From NCBI GenBank assembly GCA_021806845.1, contig JAKAPV010000205.1, forward strand, positions 1 through 5,461: a DNA stretch of 5,461 nt, given 5' to 3'. The stretch's first letter is position 1; the number at the start of each line of letters is the position of its first letter. This document shows, piece after piece, positions 1 through 5,461 of this stretch. The notes under the pieces are model-generated. The model saw only the letters and a program-made list of their open reading frames with translations. It ran no database searches and had not been told where the DNA came from. Made by a program: the position numbers and the translations under genes. Source of the stretch: Bacillota bacterium. GTDB taxonomy: Bacteria; Bacillota; Sulfobacillia; JAJZYS01; JAJYTV01.

Positions 1-2
1 TG

Positions 3-194
3 AACCACCCGATGGGGCCCTTCACGCTGCTCGACTTCACCGGAGTCGACGTCTGCTACGCCGTGATGGACTACTTCTACCGCGAGTTCGGCGACCCGGC
101 CTACAAGCCGCCGCTCCTGCTGCACCAGCTGGTGCGCGCGGGGCGGATGGGCAAGAAGTCCGGCGCCGGGTTCTACGACTACAGTGAGCGCTGA
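3..194 (+). CDS. 3-hydroxyacyl-CoA dehydrogenase, C-terminal fragment (5' end outside window)
   Basis: The frame is open from the window edge and ends at TGA 192-194, giving the last 63 residues. The sequence NHPMGPFTLLDFTGVDVCY, followed about 30 residues later by GRMGKKSGAGFYDY, is the hallmark C-terminal domain of NAD-dependent 3-hydroxyacyl-CoA dehydrogenases. This all-helical domain carries the dimer interface and closes over the acyl-CoA. By family knowledge the enzyme oxidises (S)-3-hydroxyacyl-CoA to 3-ketoacyl-CoA in beta-oxidation or butyrate/PHB-type metabolism in the cytoplasm. The ending just after FYDY is typical of the short, monofunctional Hbd/PaaH/MmgB type and not of the long FadB-type fusion. 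With the Rossmann domain missing, the paralogue cannot be resolved, so no symbol is given. Its last 11 bases overlap the start of nfo, so the two are probably co-transcribed. Confidence 0.9.
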   Translation, partial: NHPMGPFTLLDFTGVDVCYAVMDYFYREFGDPAYKPPLLLHQLVRAGRMGKKSGAGFYDYSER

Positions 195-1029
195 GCTGCG
201 GATCGGCGCGCACCTCTCGATCAGCCAGGGACTGCCGAAAGCGATCGAGATGGCGGTCGAGATCGGCGCCAACACCTTTGCCTACTTCACGCGCAACCCG
301 CGCGGCGGAGCCGCGCGCACGATCACCCCGGCGGAGATCGAGGCCTTCGTGGCGGCAAAGGAGCGAACGGACGTGCGCGACACCGTGGGACACCTCCCGT
401 ACACCGTGAACCCCGCCGGCAAGGACCGGGTCGCGGAATTCGCCCGCATGGTGCTGCGCGAGGACATCGAGCGCGCTTCCGCCTTTACGGGCGAGTTCCT
501 CAACTTCCATCCGGGCAGCCACCAGGGAGATGGCCCGGAGGAGGGCGTCGCCCGCCTGGTCGCGACGCTGCGCGACGTCATGCCGAAGGCGTCTGGGGAC
601 GCCATGCTGCTGATCGAGACGATGTCGGGACAAGGCAGCGAGGTCGGAGCGACCTTCGCGCAGATCCGTGAGGTGATCGACGCCGTCCCGGATCCGCGCC
701 TCGGGGTCTGCCTCGACAGCTGCCACCTCTTTGCGGCGGGCTACGACCTGCGCACGCCGGACGGCGTCGCCGCGATGGTCAGGGACCTTGAGGACGCGGT
801 CGGGCTCTCGCGGGTGCGGGCGATGCACCTCAACGACTCGAAGCAGCCGCTCGGCTCGCACCGGGACCGCCACGAGAAGCTCGGGCAGGGGCAGATCGGG
901 CGGGACGGGATCCGGGCGATCCTGCGCAACGAATTCCTGCGCACGCTGCCGATCGTGCTCGAGACACCGATCGACGACTATCGCGAGTACGCAGGGGAGA
1001 TCCAGGTCGCACGCGAGCTTGCCGGCTAG
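184..1029 (+). CDS. nfo: Endonuclease IV (deoxyribonuclease IV, AP endonuclease)
   Basis: The 281-residue product is a TIM-barrel, zinc-dependent apurinic/apyrimidinic endonuclease, which nicks DNA 5' of abasic sites in base-excision repair and removes 3' blocking groups. All nine metal ligands known from E. coli Nfo are visible at matching spacing: H70, H109 (in NFHPGSH), E145 (LLIETMSGQGS), D178 and H181 (CLDSCHLFAAGYDLRT), H215 (MHLND), D228 and H230 (HRDRHEKLGQG), and E260 (VLET). The N-terminus reads GAHLSIS near residues 8-14, as in the family. Length is normal (E. coli 285). The start is GTG 184, inside the end of the upstream dehydrogenase gene. There is no clear Shine-Dalgarno, and the first internal in-frame ATG (250) would remove conserved sequence, so translation probably depends on coupling to the upstream gene. 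It should be a functional enzyme. Confidence 0.97.
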   Translation: MSAELRIGAHLSISQGLPKAIEMAVEIGANTFAYFTRNPRGGAARTITPAEIEAFVAAKERTDVRDTVGHLPYTVNPAGKDRVAEFARMVLREDIERASAFTGEFLNFHPGSHQGDGPEEGVARLVATLRDVMPKASGDAMLLIETMSGQGSEVGATFAQIREVIDAVPDPRLGVCLDSCHLFAAGYDLRTPDGVAAMVRDLEDAVGLSRVRAMHLNDSKQPLGSHRDRHEKLGQGQIGRDGIRAILRNEFLRTLPIVLETPIDDYREYAGEIQVARELAG

Positions 1030-1057
1030 GCATGGCAAGGCGGCTGCGCGCATAGAT

Positions 1058-1086
1058 AGGGGGGTACCCAAAGGGGGTGCCCCCCT
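1058..1086 (+). promoter_or_regulatory. Strong GC hairpin across the proposed start of the GH18 gene
   Basis: Positions 1058-1069 pair with 1075-1086: A-T, six G-C pairs, one T-G wobble, A-T and three C-G pairs. This is a 12-bp uninterrupted stem with a 5-base AAAGG loop. It lies in the nfo to GH18 gap and contains GTG 1077-1079 in its 3' arm, and both purine-rich ribosome-binding candidates (1058-1064 and 1071-1077) lie wholly or partly in its paired arms. Only two T residues follow the stem, so it is a poor intrinsic terminator. It could be a translational control element, an RNA-stabilising hairpin, or a sign that translation starts further downstream. The pairing is read directly; the role is inferred. 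Confidence 0.6.
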
Positions 1087-2186
1087 TCGTGCGACCTCTC
1101 GGGCGGTTCGCGCTGCCGATGCTCGCTCTCCTGGCGCTCTGCCTTTGGATCCTGCCACACCTCAACGTCGCCGCCCTGGCTCGCGGCGCCGACAGCTACG
1201 TGAGCCCGGCCGGCCGGCCCAGCGCAACGCAGGAGGCGGTCGGCGCGATCGCGCCGCAGCATCAGGACGGGCTGCCGACCCCGCTCGTGATCGGCTACTA
1301 CTCCGGCAGCGGCAGCGGGCTCGGCTTTCAGACACTCGAGACGGATGCGCACCTCTTGAACGCCATCGTGCCGGACTGGTACACGATCTGGAAGGACGGC
1401 TCGATCACCGGCCAGTCCCTGCCAAGCGTCCTCACGCTCGCGCGGGATAAGCACCTGTGGGTGTTCGCGATGGTCTCACAGAACCAGTACGGCGGCGCCG
1501 TCCTCGGCCCGCTGCTCCAGAATCCCGTGGCCTCGCGGCGCGCCATGGAGAATCTGCTGGCGCTCTGCGAGCAGCAGGGATATGACGGGATCAACCTCGA
1601 TTTCGAGGGCATCCCGCCGCAGGACCGCGCCGACTACTCGAACTTCGTGGCGCAGTTCGCGGCGCTTCTCCACCGCTACGGCTACTACCTGACGCTCTCG
1701 GTGCCCGCGGAGACGGCCAACGCGCCCGGGAACGGCTGGACGGGGGCATACGACTACAAGGCGCTCGGCATGAGCGCAGACCTTGTGATCGTCATGGCCT
1801 ACGACCAGCATTACTCCCTCGGGGCCGCCGGGCCGATCGCAAGCACCGCCTGGGCGCAGCAGGTCGCGTCCTACGCCGCGCGGACGATGCCGCCGCGGCG
1901 GGTGGTGCTGGGGGTGCCGGTCTACGGCTACGATTGGGGCTCCGGACCCGCCCAGGGACTCTCGTGGGAGGCCTACAAGCAGATCGCCCAGTCGCACGGC
2001 CTCTCACCGAACGCGCAGGACCTCGTCTACTGGGTGAACGGCGTCCGCCACGTCGCGTACTACGAGGGAGTGCAGTCCTTCGAGGCGAAGGTGCGCGTCG
2101 CGACGGGCGACGGCATCCGCGGCATCGCGCTGTGGCGTCTGGGACTTGAGGACCCTACGATCTGGAACTACCTCGGCGGCGCCTGA
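1077..2186 (+). CDS. Secreted or membrane-anchored glycoside hydrolase family 18 protein (YaaH/SleL/chitinase-like)
   Basis: The product has up to 369 residues. It begins with basic residues and a hydrophobic stretch (about residues 12-28, LPMLALLALCLWILP), consistent with a signal peptide or N-terminal anchor, so it acts outside the membrane. From about residue 68 it follows the GH18 barrel: VIGYYSGSGSG (first strand), YDGINLDFEG (169-178; D170, D175 and catalytic acid E177 of the DxxDxDxE signature, with N173 replacing the first inner Asp as in SleL/YaaH-type members), MAYDQH (240-245), VVLGVPVYGYDW (276-287) and GIALWRLGLED (349-359). Family substrates are beta-1,4 GlcNAc-containing polymers such as peptidoglycan or chitin; the actual substrate cannot be read. 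No LysM or SH3 wall-binding module is present. The start is uncertain: GTG 1077 lies in a hairpin, and GTG 1089 and ATG 1119 are in-frame alternatives that keep the hydrophobic segment. The 3' end overlaps rqcH convergently. Confidence 0.9.
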   Translation: MPPFVRPLGRFALPMLALLALCLWILPHLNVAALARGADSYVSPAGRPSATQEAVGAIAPQHQDGLPTPLVIGYYSGSGSGLGFQTLETDAHLLNAIVPDWYTIWKDGSITGQSLPSVLTLARDKHLWVFAMVSQNQYGGAVLGPLLQNPVASRRAMENLLALCEQQGYDGINLDFEGIPPQDRADYSNFVAQFAALLHRYGYYLTLSVPAETANAPGNGWTGAYDYKALGMSADLVIVMAYDQHYSLGAAGPIASTAWAQQVASYAARTMPPRRVVLGVPVYGYDWGSGPAQGLSWEAYKQIAQSHGLSPNAQDLVYWVNGVRHVAYYEGVQSFEAKVRVATGDGIRGIALWRLGLEDPTIWNYLGGA

Positions 2187-3687
2187 TCGCCTCGATCCCT
2201 GCCGGGTCGGGCGTGACGAAGAGCGTCTCGTGATGGTCGTAGATGACGAAGCCAGGGGCGGCGCCGCGCGGCCGCCTGATGTGCCGTACGAAGGTGTAGT
2301 CCACGGGGACTTGAGAGCTGTGGCGCTGCTTCGAGTAGAAGGCGGCCAGCAGCGCCGCCTCCAGACGATCCGGCGCCCCGACGGCCCGCCCTGGCAGGGG
2401 GCGCAGGATGCAGTGCGCTCCCTGCCGGTCTTTCGTATGGAACCAGAGGTCGCTGGGGCGCGCGGATCGCGTCAGGGCGTCGTTCTCCTTGGCGCTGCGG
2501 CCGACCAGGACCTCGTGGCCGCCCGCTGTCGTGAAGCGCAAGGGGCCCTTGCGCTGGCCTTGCGGGCCCTCCTCCTGCGGCATGGCCTCGCTGCGCAGCG
2601 CCCGCAGCGCTGGAAGGTCCGGCGCCCGCTCGACTGCGGCGAGCTGGTCCGACAGCGACGAGACCCGCTCGGTGAGATCCGAAAGGATCTGGCCGAGGTG
2701 CGATGCGCGTGAGCGAAGCTTCTGGTAGCGCTTGAAGATGCGGGCCATATTCTCGGCCGCCGAGAGATCCGGGTCGAGCGGGATCTCGATGATCTGATCC
2801 GGAAGCTGCGGATCCGGCACGCGCGCCAGCGAGAGGCCTGGCGCGAGTTCGTGCAGGTGGAGCTTCAGCGCCTCGCCCTGACGCAGGAGTGCATCGAGAT
2901 CGCGCGTTTCGGAAAACTCCTCCTGGGTCTTCTCGAGCGTGCGCAGCAGGCGCTCTCGCTGCGTTTCCAGGCGTTGGCGAAGGGAGGAGCGCAGCTCGCG
3001 AAGCTCCATAGCCTGCAGAGCATCGCGGGCTACTTCCGAGACGGCCGCGAGCATGCCGCCCGCAGGCCGGAGCAGTCCCTCGGCGGGCCACGGGAAGGGC
3101 TGCGCCGCATGCGCCCGCCCATCGCGCTCCTCGACGCTCGGCGCGAAGTCGCTCCGGGCGATGCGCCGCATGAGCTCCCCGCGCGTGAGGGAGTAGCGGA
3201 GCCAGGTGCGAGAGGGCGGGGGCTTTGGGCCCGGCAGCGCGAACGAGTCGCCGACTGCGCGGCGGCGCGCGCGCAGCGTGAAGAGGACGCTTCCCCCCGC
3301 GGCGAGCACGACATCCGCATGGGTGCCGAAGAACTCGCCGCAGAGCTGCAGCATCCGCTCGTCCCCGAAGCGGTCCCGGCCGAGGAGGCAGAGGGCGAGG
3401 ACACGCTCCCCGAAGGGAACGAAGACACCGTCCAGGCGCGCGCCCTCGAGGCTGCGGCGCAGGAGCTGCAGCACGGCGCCCGCAGCCCGCTCGCGCGCGG
3501 GTGCGCGCTCGAGGAGGTAGACGGACGGCAGGTCCTGCCGCGTCTCCAGCGCGAGCGGCAGCACCTCGCCGCGCGCGCGCAGCACCAGGACGACGCGGCG
3601 GGCGTCGAGGTGGACGGCGTCAACGCGTGCGCCGCGCAGGGTCTGCAGTTCCTTTGCGACGGCCTGCAGGGCGATCCAATCGGTCAT
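2155..3687 (-). CDS. rqcH: RqcH / NFACT-family ribosome quality control factor (Rqc2 homologue)
   Basis: Bacterial RqcH binds 50S subunits carrying stalled peptidyl-tRNA and recruits tRNA-Ala to add C-terminal Ala tails that mark the peptide for degradation. It has also been called fibronectin-binding protein FbpA. With the start at ATG 3687 the product has 510 residues: NFACT-N about 1-155 (GDERMLQLCGEFFGTHADVVL-like segment at 109-128), a long charged coiled coil about 224-275, PLDPDLSAAENMARIFKRYQK at about 303-323, and a C-terminal NFACT-R (DUF814) domain about 383-495 with DLWFHTKDRQGAH, PVDYTFVRHIRRPRGAAPGFV and FVTPD. ATG 3687 is chosen over ATG 3702 because GGAGGT sits 7 bases upstream of it, and the 3702 codon overlaps that site. 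Two oddities: E94-R95 stands where B. subtilis RqcH has D97-R98, and about 60 residues around the usual helix-hairpin-helix region seem absent. It is divergent from the permease gene and convergent with the GH18 gene. Confidence 0.93.
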   Translation of the reverse strand: MTDWIALQAVAKELQTLRGARVDAVHLDARRVVLVLRARGEVLPLALETRQDLPSVYLLERAPARERAAGAVLQLLRRSLEGARLDGVFVPFGERVLALCLLGRDRFGDERMLQLCGEFFGTHADVVLAAGGSVLFTLRARRRAVGDSFALPGPKPPPSRTWLRYSLTRGELMRRIARSDFAPSVEERDGRAHAAQPFPWPAEGLLRPAGGMLAAVSEVARDALQAMELRELRSSLRQRLETQRERLLRTLEKTQEEFSETRDLDALLRQGEALKLHLHELAPGLSLARVPDPQLPDQIIEIPLDPDLSAAENMARIFKRYQKLRSRASHLGQILSDLTERVSSLSDQLAAVERAPDLPALRALRSEAMPQEEGPQGQRKGPLRFTTAGGHEVLVGRSAKENDALTRSARPSDLWFHTKDRQGAHCILRPLPGRAVGAPDRLEAALLAAFYSKQRHSSQVPVDYTFVRHIRRPRGAAPGFVIYDHHETLFVTPDPAGIEAIRRRRGSSRS

Positions 3688-3693
3688 GGGATA

Positions 3694-3700
3694 AACCTCC
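3694..3700 (-). promoter_or_regulatory. Ribosome binding site that decides the rqcH start
   Basis: On the minus strand the sequence is GGAGGTT, a near-perfect Shine-Dalgarno. Seven bases separate its GGAGGT core from ATG 3687. The alternative in-frame ATG at 3702 lies directly at this site and could not use it, so the product begins MTDWIALQ. Confidence 0.85.
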
Positions 3701-3731
3701 ATCGGCGATGGGCCCGGACATGCCGGTCAGG

Positions 3732-3737
3732 TATAAT
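3732..3737 (+). promoter_or_regulatory. Promoter -10 box (TATAAT) of the ABC permease gene
   Basis: A perfect consensus TATAAT stands 33 bases upstream of ATG 3771 in the 83-base divergent gap, in otherwise GC-rich DNA where it is unlikely by chance. No good TTGACA-like -35 box lies 16-18 bases upstream. CGGACA at 3715-3720 is too close (11-base spacer). Transcription would start near 3743-3745, giving a leader of about 27 bases. The reverse reading of the same site (ATTATA) could serve rqcH only weakly. Confidence 0.6.
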
Positions 3738-3756
3738 GGCCAGACGGGGCCGCGGG

Positions 3757-3763
3757 AAGGGGG
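3757..3763 (+). promoter_or_regulatory. Ribosome binding site of the ABC permease gene
   Basis: AAGGGGG lies 7 bases before ATG 3771, a usable though not perfect Shine-Dalgarno. This supports the start at MSWFPAPG instead of any codon further upstream in the same open frame, which reaches back into the antisense of rqcH. Confidence 0.55.
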
Positions 3764-3770
3764 CGGGAGC

Positions 3771-4979
3771 ATGAGCTGGTTTCCGGCGCCAGGCATCGCG
3801 CGGCGGCGTACCGTCGGCTGGGTCGATTTCCTGGTGCTCCTCGCCGTGCTCATCCTGCTGCTCGGGGTGGTGCGGCTGGGCTCCGGCATGACCGCACCGC
3901 TCAGCCGGGCGTCCTCGATCTCGCTCTCGCCCTGGGCGCTGCCGCTCTACGCGGGCGAGAGCCTGCTGCGCATCGCGATCGCCTATGTCTTTTCGCTCGC
4001 CTTCGCGGTTGCCTACGGCTACTTCGCAGCGAAGACGACCATCGGCCAACGGCTTCTCGTACCGCTGCTCGACATCCTGCAGTCTGTTCCGGTGCTCGGA
4101 TTTCTCTCCGCCACGATCGCCTTCTTCGCCGGGCTCTTTCCGGGGAGCACCGCGGGGCTCGAGATCGCGTCCGTCTTCGCCATCTTCACTGCCCAGGCCT
4201 GGAACATGGCCTTCAGCTTCTACCATTCGGAAATGACGCTGCCGAGGGACCTGCAGGAGGCATCCCACGTCTACCGGCTGGGCGGCTGGCAGCGGCTATG
4301 GTACCTCGAACTGCCGAGTTCCGCCATCTCCCTGATCCTGAACAGCATGATGTCCTTCGGCGGATCGTGGTTCTTCCTCGCCGCCTCGGAGAACGTGACC
4401 TACGCCGGCCGCTCCTACCTCCTGCCGGGCGTAGGGTCGTACATGGCACTTGCGGAGCAGCGCGGCGACGCGGGGGCGATGGTCGCCGCGATCATCGTGA
4501 TGATCATCCTGATCGTCGCCGTCGACCAGATCTTCTGGCGCCCCGTGATCGCGTGGTCCCAGCGCTTCAAGATGGAACAGACGGTCTCCGGTGACGAGCC
4601 GACATCATTCGTGCTGACGATCCTGCATCGCTCGGTGCTCATCAATCTGTTCGGGCGCAAAGTGCTGCGCCCGGCGCTCGAGGGCATGCTCGCGGCGCTC
4701 TCGCGCCCGCCCAGGCGCCCGCAGGCGCGCAGGAATCCATTGCTGTGGGAGAACCTCTCAACTACCTCATCTATCCAGTCCCGCACATTCGAACCACTGA
4801 AGGATGGATCGGACTTTTCCAGCGTCACACCCGCAGCGGGGACTGCTATATCAAAACAGAATTTTCTCCAGTCATACCAGTCATCATCTTCATCGGGATC
4901 GTCATCAACTTCCTCCACGAAGACAAACTGCATGAGCACCTCCCTGAGCGCTGCAGGCAGAATGGAATACCTGAGCTGA
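3771..4979 (+). CDS. ABC anion transporter permease, duplicated-permease type (COG4986-like), N-terminal half only, broken near 4735
   Basis: Residues 1 to about 320 match the first half of the 'duplicated' permease of NitT/TauT-like anion ABC transporters, the inner-membrane channel subunit that works with an ATPase and a binding protein, neither of which is in this window. Visible are an N-terminal membrane helix (about 18-36), further hydrophobic segments near 62-86, 94-122, 130-150, 184-206 and 236-256, the segment DILQSVPVLGFLSATIAFF (101-119), and an EAA-type ATPase-contact loop, DLQEASHVYRLGGWQRLWYLELP (160-182). RPVIAWSQRFKMEQT (257-271) is the usual end of the first domain. Full-length members carry a second permease domain after a linker. 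Here the linker (PPRRPQARRNP, 313-323) runs into unrelated DNA. The remaining frame to TGA 4979 is Ser/Thr-rich antisense of the neighbouring gene and should not be trusted. The substrate is not determinable. Confidence 0.85.
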   Translation: MSWFPAPGIARRRTVGWVDFLVLLAVLILLLGVVRLGSGMTAPLSRASSISLSPWALPLYAGESLLRIAIAYVFSLAFAVAYGYFAAKTTIGQRLLVPLLDILQSVPVLGFLSATIAFFAGLFPGSTAGLEIASVFAIFTAQAWNMAFSFYHSEMTLPRDLQEASHVYRLGGWQRLWYLELPSSAISLILNSMMSFGGSWFFLAASENVTYAGRSYLLPGVGSYMALAEQRGDAGAMVAAIIVMIILIVAVDQIFWRPVIAWSQRFKMEQTVSGDEPTSFVLTILHRSVLINLFGRKVLRPALEGMLAALSRPPRRPQARRNPLLWENLSTTSSIQSRTFEPLKDGSDFSSVTPAAGTAISKQNFLQSYQSSSSSGSSSTSSTKTNCMSTSLSAAGRMEYLS

Positions 4980-5458
4980 GGATCGGTCTTAATTCTTTCA
5001 AGAGCGCCAATAATGTTTCCGTTCAGTGCCACTACCGGTCTGTCATTCACAAATATTATTTTCCATTCCTGTTTCATAGAGTTGATTATCTGAAGCGGCA
5101 GCAGCGGCCTCTTCCCTGAGGGATAGGTAGACAGTTTGTCAGCTGCCCCCAGGATGAGTTGCCTGCCTGAGTGGTCATCCACTACAAGCAGTCTGAAATA
5201 AATCACGGGAAAACTCGAAAATTCCTTAAGCGTGGTGTCGGAAGGTTCCTTCGGGTTATCTGCTGTCTGAAAGTCAAACCTTTTCACTTCTGTGGCATAG
5301 TAAGCCTCAACAAAGACGCGTGCCTTCGGGGGAAACTTGTAATCATCGAGTTTAACCAGACAGGTGAATCTCCGTTCCGGGCCGTTGCCTAAAAGACCGA
5401 GGCTTATCGACTCCCTGTTTATCTTTTTGCGCCCTGTGTAATTGAATTTCCGTATCAA
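4415..5458 (-). CDS. Unrecognised protein with an Asp/Glu-rich tract, 3' end replaced at the junction
   Basis: I do not recognise this gene. The open frame starts at TTG 5458, three bases from the window edge, and stops at 4415, but only about residues 1-243 (5458-4730) look like real protein. The rest is antisense of the permease and is Arg/Ser/Gly-rich. The start may lie beyond the window. The real part opens with IRKFNYTGRKKI, has alternating hydrophobic segments suggesting a beta-rich N-terminal domain (FTCLVKL, RVFVEAYY, PVIYFRLLVVDD), then PLLPLQIINSMKQEWKIIFV (119-138), LPAALREVLMQFVFVEE (167-183) and an acidic run rich in Asp (182-197, at 4868-4915). The segment after it, DWIDEVVERF (227-236), is probably a helix. 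No signal peptide, membrane helix, nuclease or ATPase motif is seen, so it is probably cytoplasmic. Base and codon use (GAT, AAA, ATA) differ from every other gene here, implying another genome or a transferred segment. Confidence 0.6.
   Translation of the reverse strand: MIRKFNYTGRKKINRESISLGLLGNGPERRFTCLVKLDDYKFPPKARVFVEAYYATEVKRFDFQTADNPKEPSDTTLKEFSSFPVIYFRLLVVDDHSGRQLILGAADKLSTYPSGKRPLLPLQIINSMKQEWKIIFVNDRPVVALNGNIIGALERIKTDPQLRYSILPAALREVLMQFVFVEEVDDDPDEDDDWYDWRKFCFDIAVPAAGVTLEKSDPSFSGSNVRDWIDEVVERFSHSNGFLRACGRLGGRESAASMPSSAGRSTLRPNRLMSTERCRIVSTNDVGSSPETVCSILKRWDHAITGRQKIWSTATIRMIITMIAATIAPASPRCSASAMYDPTPGRR
4725..4745. other. Composition and gene junction (assembly chimera or insertion/recombination boundary)
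   Basis: Three signals change together here. GC content falls from 46/60 (4681-4740) to 31/60 (4741-4800) and 20/60 by 5041-5100. The permease loses family-like sequence in its linker. The true coding strand changes from plus to minus, and the minus-strand gene also continues into permease antisense without a stop. No target-site duplication, terminal inverted repeat or tRNA-derived attachment site is visible at the boundary. The exact base cannot be fixed from one sequence. Confidence 0.75.
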
Positions 5459-5461
5459 GAT

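Noticed and set aside
37..1158. Long minus-strand open frame of 373 codons opposite nfo
   Set aside because: It is antisense to a gene with all catalytic residues intact, is Arg/Ala/Asp-rich low-information protein typical of GC-rich shadow frames, and shows no family motif.
2257..2276. GGCGGC...GCCGCC inverted repeat as a terminator for the GH18 gene
   Set aside because: It has only 6 pairs, no T-tract, and lies in conserved rqcH coding sequence of high GC where such repeats are common by chance.
3501..3770. Upstream extension of the permease frame by 90 codons
   Set aside because: That stretch is Arg/Gly/Ala-rich antisense of rqcH. The TATAAT box and AAGGGGG site both point to ATG 3771.
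2851..3774. Plus-strand open frame of 307 codons opposite rqcH
   Set aside because: It mirrors the NFACT coding sequence, has no recognisable domain or ribosome binding site, and ends just within the permease start.
4868..4915. Trinucleotide-like repeat (TCATCATCTTCATC) as a microsatellite or CRISPR-like array
   Set aside because: It is simply the Asp/Glu codon run of the minus-strand protein. There are no regular repeat-spacer units.
4740..4979. Ser/Thr-rich C-terminal tail of the permease as a functional domain
   Set aside because: The serine run is the reverse complement of the Asp codons of the minus-strand gene, so it is an artefact of reading the wrong strand.
4745..5461. Mid-GC segment as an insertion sequence
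   Set aside because: No transposase motif, terminal inverted repeat or target duplication is visible, and the segment runs off the window edge.

Overview
The window looks like two unlike pieces of DNA joined near position 4735. Positions 1 to about 4735 are very GC-rich, densely packed bacterial chromosome (46 of 60 bases are G or C in 4681-4740). From about 4745 to the end the composition falls to mid-range (20 of 60 in 5041-5100) and coding switches to the minus strand with different codon use. The host of the first part is probably a high-GC bacterium. Its endonuclease IV has the 'ANTFAYFTRNPRG' form, the GH18 enzyme resembles the YaaH/SleL type, and it carries an RqcH/NFACT protein. A high-GC Bacillota-like lineage would fit, but no marker here fixes the phylum, and the fragment may well be metagenomic.

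Layout: (1) 3-194 (+), the C-terminal end of a 3-hydroxyacyl-CoA dehydrogenase. (2) 184-1029 (+), endonuclease IV (nfo), overlapping the previous gene by 11 bases. (3) A strong hairpin at 1058-1086 in the 47-base gap, covering the first possible start codon of the next gene. (4) 1077-2186 (+), an exported or membrane-anchored GH18 glycosidase. (5) 2155-3687 (-), rqcH, convergent with and overlapping the GH18 gene by 32 bases. (6) An 83-base divergent intergenic region with a clear TATAAT box. (7) 3771 onward (+), the first half of a 'duplicated' anion-type ABC permease (COG4986-like), which loses family-like sequence near 4735. (8) About 4736-5458 (-), an unrecognised protein with a dense Asp/Glu tract, whose frame runs across the junction into antisense of the permease.

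The genes do not form one pathway. They cover fatty-acid or butyrate metabolism, abasic-site repair, cell-wall or polysaccharide hydrolysis, ribosome-associated quality control and anion uptake. The points most worth following up are the junction (assembly chimera or real insertion), the unknown acidic protein, the hairpin over the GH18 start, and an RqcH that appears to lack the helix-hairpin-helix subdomain and has Glu in place of the key Asp of the tRNA-contacting Asp-Arg pair. I see no RNA genes, CRISPR array, transposase or complete mobile element.
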